A stretch of DNA of 64,000 nucleotides from JAHCHG01 sp965214585 (GCA_965214585.1 OZ243957.1:62001-126000); one strand, 5' to 3'; positions 33,476-42,957 are shown, numbered from the stretch's first letter. A program made the numbers and translations. Notes: a model not told the origin generated them from the sequence alone.

Positions 33476-35983
33476 ATGATGCTTTATTGTCCAAAATGTC
33501 AGAAAACTTACGAAGAAGGCAAACTCAGATTTTGCAATAATGACGGCGAAAGGCTTGTTCCCGCCGCCGCCGTTTCCGGTAATTCCGCCGGTCAACCGCA
33601 GGGCGTTTTTACGAGCATTTTGGGAATTCCTACGCCAATCGGAAAAAATGACGAAGAAGAATTCGAGTCAGTTCCGAAATTTATAAAACCGAACGGCGAC
33701 GGCGGACAAGTTGAATCGGCGAATCCGGCGGATTTTTTTAAACTCAAGCCGCAATCCCAAGACGAAGAAAAACAGCCGCGCGTGATAAAGCCTCTGGAAA
33801 TTCCTTCCGGGCAGGCATTTTTGGGCGACAGAAAAATCAATCCGACGGGCAGAGAGGCTCTGACTTGGGATAATCCTAGGGCTTTGATCGGTCAGCAAAT
33901 CAAAAATCGTTATAAAATTCTGGAAATTTCCGAGCAATCCGAATCGGGAATCTCATTTCTGGCAAAAGACCGAATCAATGACGGCAAAAAAGTTTTAATT
34001 ACAGTTTTGATGAATGAAACAGGCGACGCGGACGGGCGGATTTTCGCCGAAGAAAGAAAATCCCTGTCGCTTTTAAATCATCCGAACGTCGAAAGAATTT
34101 TGGATTCGGGCGAATTGCTCGAAGGCAAGCCGTTTGTCGTCAGAGAATATTTTGAAGGCGTTTCGGTTGCCGATATGCTCGAAAAATCGGGGCAATTCAA
34201 TCATTTACGAGCCGCCGCAATTGTCAGGCAGACCGCTTACGCCATTGACGCAATTCACCAAATTGGCGCAATGCACCGCCGCTTAAAACCGGAAAATATT
34301 ATTTTAACCGTTGCCGAAAACGGTTCGGAACAGGTAAAACTCGTTAATACGGGACTTTTTGACGAGGAAATCAACCGAAACAATTTGCCTTATATCTCGC
34401 CCGAACAGTTGTCGGACAAAGCCGAGAACTTTTCCGAAGACGTTTACGCGCTGGCGGTTATCGCTTTTCAAATGCTCACCAATCGCCTGCCGTTCGATGC
34501 AAATTCGGCGAAAAGTCTGCTTCAAGCTCAACACGAAAAATTAGCCTTTTATCCGACAAATCTACGTCTGGATGTGCCGTCGGCAGTTGACGAAATTCTG
34601 GAAAAGGCTCTGGCGGCAAATCCAGCCGAACGCTATCCGAAAGCGATTGATTTCGGCAACGCCTTTTACAACGCTCTGACTGGCGTTGCGCTCGGTGAAA
34701 AGAAAGAAAAACCGCAAATTCCTATAATAAAGCAAAAAGCTGCGGCAAGAGAAGAAGTTTCCCAAATTAGAGTTTCAGAAGAAGATAATCGGGAAGAATT
34801 TTCAAAAATCCCCGCAAATGAAATTGGGAATTTTTCGCCGGATAAGAGCGCGGACAAAACGGTTAAAAATGAAATTGCCCAAGATGCTGATCTTGCTGAA
34901 ATTCCAATGCCGCGCATCGAACTTCCGGGAAAAACGAAGTTTACAAAACAAAAAATATCCGAACCGGAGATTGCAAAAGAGATTTCGCCAATCGAAAAGC
35001 CGGAAACGGAAATATTTGAGAACGACATTCGGAAAATAAACGTCGAAACCATTTCGCTTGACAAATTTTCGGAAAAAGATGTTTCCGATGAAAATATCGT
35101 AGAAACTGCCGACGGCAAAATTATTTCGGACAAGAAAGATGCGGCGTGGAAAAAACGCTCGCCCGAAAAACCGAAAAATTCGGATTTGCGCTCGAATATT
35201 CTGCCTTTTGCGGCTCTCATTCTTTCTATTGCCGCGCTTTTCATTTTTTGGTTTTACGTTATAAATCGCCCGGATGTGCCGCAAGTTCAGACAACTGCGA
35301 CGAGTGCCGATCAGACGAAGCCGAATCAGCAAGCGGTTTTGCCGAACGAAATTGACGGCTATTCGCCGAACAACGAAGACATCGAAATTCCGCCGCCGAA
35401 AAGACAAGTTTCGCAGCCGCCCGACACAAAGTATTTTGAAAATTCCAAGCAAAACTTAAAAGGCGGGATGGCGCGGAATTTTCTCGGTTTTTCGCTTTTT
35501 TACCCGAAAGACTGGAATCTGAACCCGACGGATAACAAATTTTTGGATTTGACCAAAACTTCAAAAGGCAGCGTGCCTGAGAAAGTATTTCTGGTCAGCC
35601 CTTACGAAAGCCGCGGAACATTCCGGCTCGATCAGGAACTGTTTCCCGATTTGGTGGAAAAATCCAACGCCGATTTAGCAAAGGATATTCCGAATTATCA
35701 AGTGATCTCAAAAGGCAAAACGATGATTCAAAATGGTCGCTGGCAAGCCTTTGAAGTCAAATTTCAAGGCGGCGGCGCAGCACCGGAAGCGGGCGGAAAA
35801 AAATTGATTCTCTGGGGCAGACGGCTGTGGATTCCCGTTCAGCGTCCGGGAATGAAAAACGGCTTTATTATTACGATGTTTGCTACATCTTTAGCCGGCG
35901 ACGTAACAAGCGTTGACGATGTAGGCGTAAAAGGCGATCTGGCAAAAATTCTGGAAACATTCGAGCCGAGCCAGAGTTATTGA
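33476..35983 (+). CDS. Membrane-anchored Ser/Thr pseudokinase
   Basis: 835 residues. N-terminal zinc ribbon (YCPKCQKTYEEGKLRFCNND), a linker, then a kinase-fold domain (about 140-405) that has lost its catalysis: no glycine-rich loop (ISEQSESGIS), no VAIK lysine (VLITVLM), HRD replaced by HRRLKPEN and DFG by NTG. Structural motifs such as YISPEQLSD and DVYALAVIAFQMLTNRLPF remain. A long acidic linker leads to a membrane span at about 580-602 (LPFAALILSIAALFIFWFYV) and an outer domain of about 200 residues (FLGFSLFYPKDWNLNPTDN, then GRWQAFEVKFQ). Likely a scaffold or ligand sensor. Its end overlaps the next, convergent gene by 7 bp. Confidence 0.9.
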   Translation: MMLYCPKCQKTYEEGKLRFCNNDGERLVPAAAVSGNSAGQPQGVFTSILGIPTPIGKNDEEEFESVPKFIKPNGDGGQVESANPADFFKLKPQSQDEEKQPRVIKPLEIPSGQAFLGDRKINPTGREALTWDNPRALIGQQIKNRYKILEISEQSESGISFLAKDRINDGKKVLITVLMNETGDADGRIFAEERKSLSLLNHPNVERILDSGELLEGKPFVVREYFEGVSVADMLEKSGQFNHLRAAAIVRQTAYAIDAIHQIGAMHRRLKPENIILTVAENGSEQVKLVNTGLFDEEINRNNLPYISPEQLSDKAENFSEDVYALAVIAFQMLTNRLPFDANSAKSLLQAQHEKLAFYPTNLRLDVPSAVDEILEKALAANPAERYPKAIDFGNAFYNALTGVALGEKKEKPQIPIIKQKAAAREEVSQIRVSEEDNREEFSKIPANEIGNFSPDKSADKTVKNEIAQDADLAEIPMPRIELPGKTKFTKQKISEPEIAKEISPIEKPETEIFENDIRKINVETISLDKFSEKDVSDENIVETADGKIISDKKDAAWKKRSPEKPKNSDLRSNILPFAALILSIAALFIFWFYVINRPDVPQVQTTATSADQTKPNQQAVLPNEIDGYSPNNEDIEIPPPKRQVSQPPDTKYFENSKQNLKGGMARNFLGFSLFYPKDWNLNPTDNKFLDLTKTSKGSVPEKVFLVSPYESRGTFRLDQELFPDLVEKSNADLAKDIPNYQVISKGKTMIQNGRWQAFEVKFQGGGAAPEAGGKKLILWGRRLWIPVQRPGMKNGFIITMFATSLAGDVTSVDDVGVKGDLAKILETFEPSQSY

Positions 35984-36957
35984 TAATTATAAGTAACTAC
36001 GCCTGAAACCTGTATCGGCTTTCCGTCCAAGGTTGTCGGTTGAAATTTCGCTTTCATCGCCGCTTTTTCGCTTGCTTCTTGTAAATCCTGATTTCCGCCG
36101 CAGATTGATTTCGCGCTGATTACATTGCCTTCCTCATCAATCATTATTTTTACCGAGATTTGCCCCCGCGCTCTTATTTGTCTGGCTTTGCCCGGAACAA
36201 TCGGCATCGGAAATGAAAGAGCTTTTCCATTAATAATTTCGACATCATTTTTATCAGATTGATTTTCTCTGTTTGTTGATTTCTTAAATTTTCTGTTTTT
36301 CTCTTTTGCTTCTTTACTGTCAAACCTTCGTGAATAACAAAAAAAGTTATCACTGATATTTTCCAATTCTTCATTATCCTTACCGTAAATCTGCAAAGCG
36401 AGATTATATTGTCGGGCAAATAAATCTTCGGCTTTTTCATATTTTTTCGCGTAAATATAAAAACTCAAAGCCGTTTTCAGATATTGAACAATCTGCATAC
36501 TTTCACTTCCGAAAGCATTTTCCGCCGTTTTGATCGCGTCTTCGATAATTTTTTCCGCTTCGTCAGTTTCGCCTTCAAGCGTCAGCGCAACTCCGAGCGA
36601 TTCCAAAATACCGGCAATTTTAACTTCATTTTCATCGGGTTTAAGTTGATAAATCCTGAGTGCTTTTTGGAAATATCCGGCGGCTTCGTCGTATTTTTTT
36701 CTGGTTTGATAAATCGTTCCCAAATTATTGTAAGCGACGGCAGTTTCGCGGTTTTCAGTTCCGTAAATTTCAATTGTCAGATCGAGAACCTGCTGCGCGG
36801 TTTCGGAAGCGGCTTTGAGGTCGCCTTTTTGGTAAAACTCTGCAACTGTCTGACTTATTTCCCGTAATTCACTACGTTTTCCCGTTAAATCCTGAGCATT
36901 GACTGTAAGAAACATTAACTGGAAAACTGCAAAAGTTAGTAATATTTTCTTTATCAT
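35977..36957 (-). CDS. TPR protein with TonB C-terminal domain
   Basis: 326 residues. Signal peptide about 1-21 (ILLTFAVFQLMFLTVNA), TPR repeats about 35-200 (YNNLGTIYQTRKKYDEAAGY, ESLGVALTLEGETDEAEKII), a basic linker, then a TonB C-terminal-like domain in the last 85 residues (GQISVKIMIDEEGNVISAK, AAMKAKFQPTTLDGKPIQVS, GVVTYNY). Lacks the N-terminal membrane anchor and Pro-rich region of true TonB, so probably not a classical energy transducer. Same strand as the SDR gene upstream, 19 bp away. Confidence 0.85.
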   Translation of the reverse strand: MIKKILLTFAVFQLMFLTVNAQDLTGKRSELREISQTVAEFYQKGDLKAASETAQQVLDLTIEIYGTENRETAVAYNNLGTIYQTRKKYDEAAGYFQKALRIYQLKPDENEVKIAGILESLGVALTLEGETDEAEKIIEDAIKTAENAFGSESMQIVQYLKTALSFYIYAKKYEKAEDLFARQYNLALQIYGKDNEELENISDNFFCYSRRFDSKEAKEKNRKFKKSTNRENQSDKNDVEIINGKALSFPMPIVPGKARQIRARGQISVKIMIDEEGNVISAKSICGGNQDLQEASEKAAMKAKFQPTTLDGKPIQVSGVVTYNYQ

Positions 36958-36976
36958 AATTTCTTTAGTTTGAAAC

Positions 36977-37693
36977 TTATTTTTTCGGCGGTTTGCTCGG
37001 ACGAATTTCGACTTTACTCGGCAGAGCGTTCGCCTCGAAATTCAGTAAATCCAGAACCGTCTGCGCGATGTCGTTTGGCTGCAATTGCCACGCTTTGTCA
37101 TCCGATTTTTCGTCGCCGCCGAATTCCGTGTTGACCGAACCGGGACAAATATAACTGACCTTTATATCGTCCGCGCGAACTTCCTGCATCAAGGCTTCGG
37201 TAAAACCGTTGAGCGCGAATTTTGAAGCGTTATACGCCGCCATTTTCGGATGCGGATTTTGTCCGGCAAGCGATGAAATGTTGATAATATAACCGCCGCC
37301 GCGTTTTTTTATCAGAGGAATCGCGTAATGGCAAGCGTAAAAAACGCCGAACAGATTTGTTTCGAGAGTCTGCCGGAATTTATCGGGCGACATTTTTTCA
37401 ACCGTTTCGCCGATAAAACCGACTCCGGCGTTATTTATCAAAATGTCTATACCGCCGAAAACGCGGACGCATTCCTTGAGCATCTGTTCGATTTGCGCTT
37501 CGCTCCGCACATCGCAAATCTCGCCTTCGACTTGTCCGAGTTCGCTCAAATCTTCCAAAGCGCGTTTTATTTCCGTTTTATTTCTCGCGCAGATAAAAAC
37601 CTTCGCCCCTTCGCTTAATAATTTTTCGGCGATTGCTCTGCCGATTCCCTTTGTTCCGCCTGTAATTACGGCGATTTTATTTTTGATGTTCAT
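36977..37693 (-). CDS. Short-chain dehydrogenase/reductase
   Basis: NAD(P)-dependent oxidoreductase, classical SDR of 238 residues. Cofactor loop ITGGTKGIGRAIA, LINNAGVGF, catalytic Ser in IINISSLAGQ and Y-x-x-x-K in AAYNASKFALNGF; PGSVNTEF follows the active site. An Arg after the first strand (CARNKTE) hints at NADPH preference. Substrate unknown. Precedes the TPR/TonB gene by 19 bp on the same strand. Confidence 0.93.
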   Translation of the reverse strand: MNIKNKIAVITGGTKGIGRAIAEKLLSEGAKVFICARNKTEIKRALEDLSELGQVEGEICDVRSEAQIEQMLKECVRVFGGIDILINNAGVGFIGETVEKMSPDKFRQTLETNLFGVFYACHYAIPLIKKRGGGYIINISSLAGQNPHPKMAAYNASKFALNGFTEALMQEVRADDIKVSYICPGSVNTEFGGDEKSDDKAWQLQPNDIAQTVLDLLNFEANALPSKVEIRPSKPPKK

Positions 37694-37814
37694 ATAATTT
37701 TATTGTTTTTCCTGAATCACGGGCGCGGATTGGCGGCGAAGTTCTTTCTGCAAAATCCTAAAATTGCTGTTCCCGACATTTCTGGAAACTTTGTTTATCA
37801 GCGAACGCGCCATA

Positions 37815-37858
37815 GATAAAAAACCGGAAAGAGCGATAAAAAAAGCCCTCTCCGATTG
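37815..37858 (-). terminator. Terminator after the first secreted paralogue
   Basis: Minus-strand stem GGAGAGGGC / GCTCTTTCC with a T-rich loop, followed by GGTTTTTTATC. It ends the five-gene paralogue cluster, just past the stop at 37882. Confidence 0.6.
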
Positions 37859-37881
37859 TAATTTTTGAAAATGGAAAGCGT

Positions 37882-38820
37882 TTAACCTCTGACTCTCAAG
37901 CCGTTTTTTCTGCTTAACTCCTTCCAAATTATCGTTACAGTTCCGTCATCGTCAATGTCCGCCACGCGAAACGCAACGATCACATCGGCGATTTCTCCGG
38001 GCGGAAAATCGAGACTTCCCTGATAAGCTATCGAACGCAAAGCGTAAATCGTGTTTTCCGAAATTGGCAGAGACTTCAAATACTTATAGTTTCCGATCTT
38101 GATACCTTGGGCGATTTGCTCGTATTGTTCGTTTATTTTTTTCGCCTTTTTTTCCGGCTTGAAATTTACGAGAAAATCCATTCCCGCCGAATTTACGGAT
38201 AAATCTTCCAGTTTGACATCGCCCAGATTTACAAGTATTGATTGATTGGCATTTTGCGATGTGTTAAAAACGTCGTCCGTTTTAATCAGATCGGCGGTCA
38301 GAGGCATCGTGTTTCTCTTGCCTCTGAAAGAAAATGCGTTGGCAAAAAGTCTGATCTGCACGTTTCGCTCGTGGCAATTTTCCTTTTTATCCAGATTCGA
38401 GCAGTCAATCAACGGCAGCAATTTGAAAATTCCCGTCTTGGAAGCAGACAGAAATGTTTTATGATTGGCAATTTCATCTTCGCCGATTTCAAGCCGGGAT
38501 ATAATTTCAGCATCCGGTTTGGGAATTTTTATGCTTCCCGCCGAAGCATTCGACCAATAATCGGGCGAACCGAAATACCGGGAACTTCTATCGGGCAGCA
38601 CATATGGATCGTAACTGAAATTACTGTAAAATTGATGTCTGCTCAACTGATCCAGACGCTTAAAAGCCTCGCCCACCTGCGCGTTGATCTGCTCTCTTTC
38701 GCGCTCCCTTTTATACTGCTCGTAAAAATTACCCTCGCTCTGCTGCGCTAAAACGCTGATCGGCATAAAAGCAAAAACGCCGATCAAAGCCGCCAAAAAC
38801 AAATTCGTATGTTTTCTCAT
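37882..38820 (-). CDS. Secreted paralogue family member 1, unknown function
   Basis: About 312 residues from ATG 38820 (MRKHTNLF). Signal peptide (LFLAALIGVFAFMPISVLAQ), then a charged helical stretch (EQYKREREREQINAQV). Core pattern shared with four neighbouring genes: a short TGIFKLLPLIDC motif, a cysteine pair C-x8-C, a SF-R-G/T strand, LVNLGDVKLEDLSV, LVNFKPE, YALRSIAYQGS and a closing VAFRVADIDDDGTVTIIWKE. It is the most divergent of the five. Family not recognised. Predicted exported, with one disulfide. Last gene of the cluster. Confidence 0.75.
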   Translation of the reverse strand: MRKHTNLFLAALIGVFAFMPISVLAQQSEGNFYEQYKREREREQINAQVGEAFKRLDQLSRHQFYSNFSYDPYVLPDRSSRYFGSPDYWSNASAGSIKIPKPDAEIISRLEIGEDEIANHKTFLSASKTGIFKLLPLIDCSNLDKKENCHERNVQIRLFANAFSFRGKRNTMPLTADLIKTDDVFNTSQNANQSILVNLGDVKLEDLSVNSAGMDFLVNFKPEKKAKKINEQYEQIAQGIKIGNYKYLKSLPISENTIYALRSIAYQGSLDFPPGEIADVIVAFRVADIDDDGTVTIIWKELSRKNGLRVRG

Positions 38821-39095
38821 AATCTTTCTTCTATTTTCAGCCAACCCGAATTTAAAATTTACGACGAATTCTGCGGAATCCGCCACTTCTTTACTGCTTT
38901 TTCGGAAGAGTGTTTTTCATTTATGAATAATAGCAAATTTTTTCGCAAGCTGAAATCATTTTTTTAATAAGGGATGTGCAAAAATAATTTATAACATTTT
39001 GAAAAGACATTTGAATTTATTGAAGTATTCTTTCCATATATTTTCTACCTGTTCCTAAAAAACCGGAAAATGTTTCTAAGTTTAATCGGCAATTT
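38821..39095. other. Spacer between secreted paralogues 1 and 2
   Basis: AT-rich, 275 bp, no gene or inverted repeat of note. Long enough for a separate promoter for paralogue 1; the other gaps in the cluster are shorter (40-60 bp or less). Confidence 0.35.
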
Positions 39096-40013
39096 TTAGT
39101 TTGAAGATTTAGCTATTTTGAGTTTCGGCGCACCTCTGGAAGACAATTCTTTCCATAAAATCGTAACGCTTCCCGCCTGATCTACTCTGACGACGCGAAA
39201 GGCGATTATCATATCTTTTCGCTTATCCCAAGCGGCTTCGTCGTAAACAAAGCCCTGCACCGAACGCGGAATTTTTCCTTTGTATGCGATCACGCGCAAC
39301 GCGTAAGTCGCGTTTTCCGCAACCGGCGAACTGCTGTCGTAGAGAAATCCGTCCGCTTTTATTCCCCTGTTTATTTTCTCGCTCCAACGGCTTACTTTTT
39401 CGTAATCCTTTTCGGGCTTAAAATTTTTGATAAACTGCAAACCCTCCGACTGTAAATTTACCGTTTCCAAAGAAACATCGCCGAGTTTTACTAAAATTCC
39501 TTGAAGCGACGTGCCGGACGTGAGAAAAAATCCGTTTTTGAGCGTTAGATCGGCAAGTTTCGGAATGCGGTAATTTTCAAACCGAAATGAATACGACGCG
39601 CCTGCGCCCGGCATCGTGTATTTCTGACACTTCGCCGCCGCGTCCAGAACGTATGGATTATCGGCGCATCCCGTGTCGGCAACCAGTTTGATTAAACCCG
39701 TGTTTTTCTGTTTTAAAAATTCGGCGTGTTTTTCCGCGTCGGATTTATTCGGAGCGATCAGTTCTAATTCTTCGGAAGTCGGTTTGCGGTAAATGTTTTC
39801 GACGGCTTCACGCGCGATTCTCTGTTTCGCCGTTTCCCGGCTGCTGCGTCCGAAGCCTAATTCTTCATCTCTCTGCCGCTGCTGCGCCGCCCGCTGTTCG
39901 CGTTCGCGGTCTTCTTTCAGAATCTGCCGTCTGACCTCTTCGCTCGATTGGGCGTAAGAAACTGCGGAGAAAAAACTCGTTAATAAAACTGCCGCGACGA
40001 TTATTTTTTTCAT
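39096..40013 (-). CDS. Secreted paralogue family member 2 (type A)
   Basis: 305 residues; GGGAGA before ATG. Signal peptide (IIVAAVLLTSFFSAVSYAQ), then an Arg/Glu/Gln-rich helix (REREQRAAQQRQRDEE). Type A traits shared with paralogue 5: YRKPTSEELELIAPN, NTGLIKLVADTGCADN, C-x12-C, KYTMPGAGASYSFRFENYRI, LADLTLKN. Ends like all five: AFRVVRVDQAGSVTILWKEL. Exported, function unknown. Confidence 0.75.
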   Translation of the reverse strand: MKKIIVAAVLLTSFFSAVSYAQSSEEVRRQILKEDREREQRAAQQRQRDEELGFGRSSRETAKQRIAREAVENIYRKPTSEELELIAPNKSDAEKHAEFLKQKNTGLIKLVADTGCADNPYVLDAAAKCQKYTMPGAGASYSFRFENYRIPKLADLTLKNGFFLTSGTSLQGILVKLGDVSLETVNLQSEGLQFIKNFKPEKDYEKVSRWSEKINRGIKADGFLYDSSSPVAENATYALRVIAYKGKIPRSVQGFVYDEAAWDKRKDMIIAFRVVRVDQAGSVTILWKELSSRGAPKLKIAKSSN

Positions 40014-40070
40014 TTTTTCTCCCGTTTAAATTTACCGGCGATTTACACCGTTTTTACCGAATATATCTTT

Positions 40071-41021
40071 TTATCTTTCCTTCAGATCAGACAACATTTC
40101 GCCTTTTTGAAATTCTAATTCGGGCGAATTTTCCCGATCTAATTCCTTCCAGAGAATCGTAAAATTTCCGTCTTCGCCTTTATTAATAATGCGAAAAGCA
40201 ATTATCAAATCTTTTCTTTTATCAATCTCATTCAAATACACATATTTGCGAACGTCATATTTCATATTTTTTCGATAATGCCCGATGTTTCTGATCTTAT
40301 TGCGATAAGCGACAAAACGCGCCGCATAAGTCGTGTTTTCGGCGGCTTTAACGCTTTTTGTATATTTGTAACCGCCGGATTCGACGACATTTTCGATTTG
40401 CGCGTATTGCTTTTTCGCTTCCGCGCTTGGCAATTCCGGTTTGAAATCGCTTAAAAATTTTATTTCACCGCTTTCCAAAGTAACATTTTCCAGCGGCACG
40501 TCGCCCAATTCGACAATAATTCCCTGCGAAAGAAATCCGTCGGCGAAAATCTCTTCACCGTTTAAGCGTATGTCAAAAAAGTCTTTTCCAATATGTTTTT
40601 TGGTGCGAAAAGAATACGACCAACTTTGCGGAATGAAATTTTCGCAATTTCCATCAACCTGAACCAGATTTTTCGATTCGCAGTCAAAATTCGGAAAAAG
40701 CCGAAATATCCCGGTTCTCGATGTTTTAAGGAAATCATTATACTTGACCGAATCTTCGGGACTCGGTTCGAGCAACTGCTTTATTTTCTTTAATTCCGAT
40801 TTCGTATAAGGTCTTCCGTCCGGTTTTCTGACGGCGATCATTTCTCTGCCCGTGCGCCCGAAACCCAACGCTTCGTCCGTCTGCCTTTGCTGCTGCGCCC
40901 GCCTTTGCTGCTGTGTGTTTTCCCTCGAAATCTGACGCTTTACTTCATCGCCGGACTGAGCGCGAGAACCGACGGAAAAGAAACTTATAAATAAAAATGC
41001 CGCGATCAAAGACTTTTTCAT
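40071..41021 (-). CDS. Secreted paralogue family member 3 (type B)
   Basis: About 316 residues from ATG 41021; AGGAG 9 bp upstream. Signal peptide (SLIAAFLFISFFSVGSRAQ), then a Gln/Arg-rich helix. Type B traits shared with paralogue 4: PYTKSELKKIKQLLEPSPED, RTGIFRLFPNFDCESKNL, C-x11-C, QSWSYSFRTK, GFLSQGIIVELGDVPLENV, TTYAARFVAYRNK. Ends AFRIINKGEDGNFTILWKEL. Exported, function unknown. Confidence 0.75.
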   Translation of the reverse strand: MKKSLIAAFLFISFFSVGSRAQSGDEVKRQISRENTQQQRRAQQQRQTDEALGFGRTGREMIAVRKPDGRPYTKSELKKIKQLLEPSPEDSVKYNDFLKTSRTGIFRLFPNFDCESKNLVQVDGNCENFIPQSWSYSFRTKKHIGKDFFDIRLNGEEIFADGFLSQGIIVELGDVPLENVTLESGEIKFLSDFKPELPSAEAKKQYAQIENVVESGGYKYTKSVKAAENTTYAARFVAYRNKIRNIGHYRKNMKYDVRKYVYLNEIDKRKDLIIAFRIINKGEDGNFTILWKELDRENSPELEFQKGEMLSDLKER

Positions 41022-41091
41022 TTTTTTTGACTCCTGTTTCAATTTGTTTACAATTTCCCTGCTTTCGTTGCACGGAAACATTTCGCCGAGT

Positions 41092-42063
41092 TTATTTATC
41101 CTTCGATTTTTTAACTTTCGGAAACACCAATTCGGGCGAATCCTGCTGTTTTAATTCTTTCCAGAGAATCGAAATGCTCCCGTCTTCGTCTTTTCCGATA
41201 ACGCGAAAGGCGAGCGTCAGATCAATTCTTTTATCAATTTGATTGAAAGTTCGGTATTTGAAATGTTTTCCGTATTTTCCGTAATTGGGAAAGATGCGCG
41301 GCGAGTCTTTATCTTTCACACGATAAGCAATGACGCGCATCGCATACGTCGTGTTTTCCGAAGGTTTGATTTTGTTTGAATAAATATAGTCGCCGACTTT
41401 GATCGTTTCGGCGATTTGCGCCAACTGTCCGGTTGCTTTCGCGTCTTCCGCTTCCGGCTGATATTCAACCAAGAACTTCAAGCCTTCCGCGTCCAGAGAA
41501 ACTTCTTCAAGCGGAACGTCGCCGAGTTCAACAAAAATCCCTTGCGAAAGAAAACCGTCGGCAATCAAATATTCCTCATCAAAACTAATATCGTTATATT
41601 TTTCAAAAATTCTTTCTTTCTGCCGAAAAGAATAGCTCCAGCTTCCCGGAATGTAATTTTCGCACTTTCCGTCAACGCGGATCAAGTTTTTTGATTGGCA
41701 ATGTAAATTCGGAAAAAGCCGAAATAATCCGGTTTTCGGTTGTGTGAGAAAATTACTATACCGCGCCGCATCTTCGGGATTCGGTTCAAGCTGCTTGGCA
41801 ATCTGTTCCAGTTCTTCTTGCGTATATGGTTTTTCATCTTCATTTATTTTACGCGGAACTCGTTTAACAACACTCTCATTACCCGCAGGAAAAAGATCGA
41901 AATTTTTCGGATTATTGTATATTTCCCGCACCCGTTCTCGTTCTTGTTGTATTTTTTCGGCAGTATCGGTTTTTGATTCATTCGTGTTAATCTGCCCGAA
42001 GCCCAAACCGCTTAATAAAAGCAGACAAAAAATAAGACACAGATTTCTCGGTAAAATTGACAT
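41092..42063 (-). CDS. Secreted paralogue family member 4 (type B)
   Basis: About 323 residues from ATG 42063 (MSILPRNLCLIF); the frame continues to a TTG at 42096, which is less likely. Signal peptide (LCLIFCLLLLSGLGFGQ). Close to paralogue 3: PYTQEELEQIAKQLEPNPED, KTGLFRLFPNLHCQSKNL, C-x11-C, GSWSYSFRQK, GFLSQGIFVELGDVPLEEV, TTYAMRVIAYRVK. Ends AFRVIGKDEDGSISILWKEL. The two type B genes are neighbours and look like the most recent duplication. Confidence 0.75.
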   Translation of the reverse strand: MSILPRNLCLIFCLLLLSGLGFGQINTNESKTDTAEKIQQERERVREIYNNPKNFDLFPAGNESVVKRVPRKINEDEKPYTQEELEQIAKQLEPNPEDAARYSNFLTQPKTGLFRLFPNLHCQSKNLIRVDGKCENYIPGSWSYSFRQKERIFEKYNDISFDEEYLIADGFLSQGIFVELGDVPLEEVSLDAEGLKFLVEYQPEAEDAKATGQLAQIAETIKVGDYIYSNKIKPSENTTYAMRVIAYRVKDKDSPRIFPNYGKYGKHFKYRTFNQIDKRIDLTLAFRVIGKDEDGSISILWKELKQQDSPELVFPKVKKSKDK

Positions 42064-42103
42064 AATTTTTCTTTTTAACAAACTAAATTTTTCCAACCCC
42101 GCC

Positions 42104-42919
42104 TTAATCTATATTTTTCAATTTCGGGGAATCATTTTTCTGCAAACGCTTCCACAAAATCGTTACATTTCCCTGTTCGTCCTTTTCGACAATGCGAAAC
42201 GCGACGATCACATCATCTCTTTTATCAAAATCGAATTCGTCGTATGTTACGCCTTTAATCGAACGCATATATTTTCCGTCGTAAGCAATCGAACGCAAAA
42301 CAAACGTCGTGTTTCGGGCAATATACAAACCGCGTCTGTATAAAAACCCGTCGCTTTCGATGCCTTCGGTCAACTGCAAATCAATTTCCCTGTTCTTATC
42401 GTAATCGGATTCCGGCTGAAACTCGGTCAAAAACCGCAAACCTTTTGTCTGCAAAGTAACCTGCTCAAGCGGCACATCGCCGATATTGACAAAAATTCCG
42501 TGCAGAAAAACTCCCGCCGCCTGAAAACTGTTGTCGGTAAAAGTTACATCCGCGAGCCTCTGAATGCGGTAATTTTCCGTCCGAAATGAAAAAGAACTTC
42601 CCGCGCCGGGCATTGTATATTTCAGACATTCTTCCGAAACAATGACAATTTTCGTATTGTTGGCGCATCCTTTATCGGCGATCAATTTTGTCAACCCGGT
42701 GTCCGACTGCCGCAAAAATCCGGCGTATTTTTCTGCCAAACGGCGATTCGGCTTGAGCGTTTCCAGTTCTTCTCTGGTCGGTTTGCGATACAGCGGCTTG
42801 ATCGCTCTTTGCAAAATCAACAGACGCGCCGTGAGATAATCAACATTTCGCCGTGGATACTGGGCTTCAACATTAATAAAACCGAATAAAATTATAAATA
42901 TAAAAACACAGATTTTCAT
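42104..42919 (-). CDS. Secreted paralogue family member 5 (type A)
   Basis: 271 residues, first gene of the cluster. Signal peptide (ICVFIFIILFGFINVEAQ), no long charged helix after it. Type A traits: YRKPTREELETLKPN, DTGLTKLIADKGCANN, C-x12-C, KYTMPGAGSSFSFRTENYRI, LADVTFTD, GDVPLEQVTLQTKGLRFL. Ends AFRIVEKDEQGNVTILWKRL. Starts 39 bp after the end of the last HNH gene, on the same strand. Confidence 0.75.
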   Translation of the reverse strand: MKICVFIFIILFGFINVEAQYPRRNVDYLTARLLILQRAIKPLYRKPTREELETLKPNRRLAEKYAGFLRQSDTGLTKLIADKGCANNTKIVIVSEECLKYTMPGAGSSFSFRTENYRIQRLADVTFTDNSFQAAGVFLHGIFVNIGDVPLEQVTLQTKGLRFLTEFQPESDYDKNREIDLQLTEGIESDGFLYRRGLYIARNTTFVLRSIAYDGKYMRSIKGVTYDEFDFDKRDDVIVAFRIVEKDEQGNVTILWKRLQKNDSPKLKNID

Positions 42920-42957
42920 CTTAACCTTTTACTGAGATTTGCTCTCGAAATTCTATC

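Noticed and set aside
22424..36957. Prophage or integrative element covering the accessory region
   Set aside because: No integrase, phage structural gene, tRNA junction or flanking direct repeat was seen; AT-rich islands are limited to toxin tips and immunity genes.
35977..36957. Classical TonB energy transducer for BtuB
   Set aside because: Only the C-terminal domain is TonB-like; the membrane anchor and proline-rich segment are replaced by a signal peptide and TPR repeats, and it is 12 kb from btuB.
37700..37927. 75-codon minus-strand frame after the SDR gene
   Set aside because: Overlaps the 3' end of secreted paralogue 1 and a terminator; composition and lack of a ribosome site argue against it.
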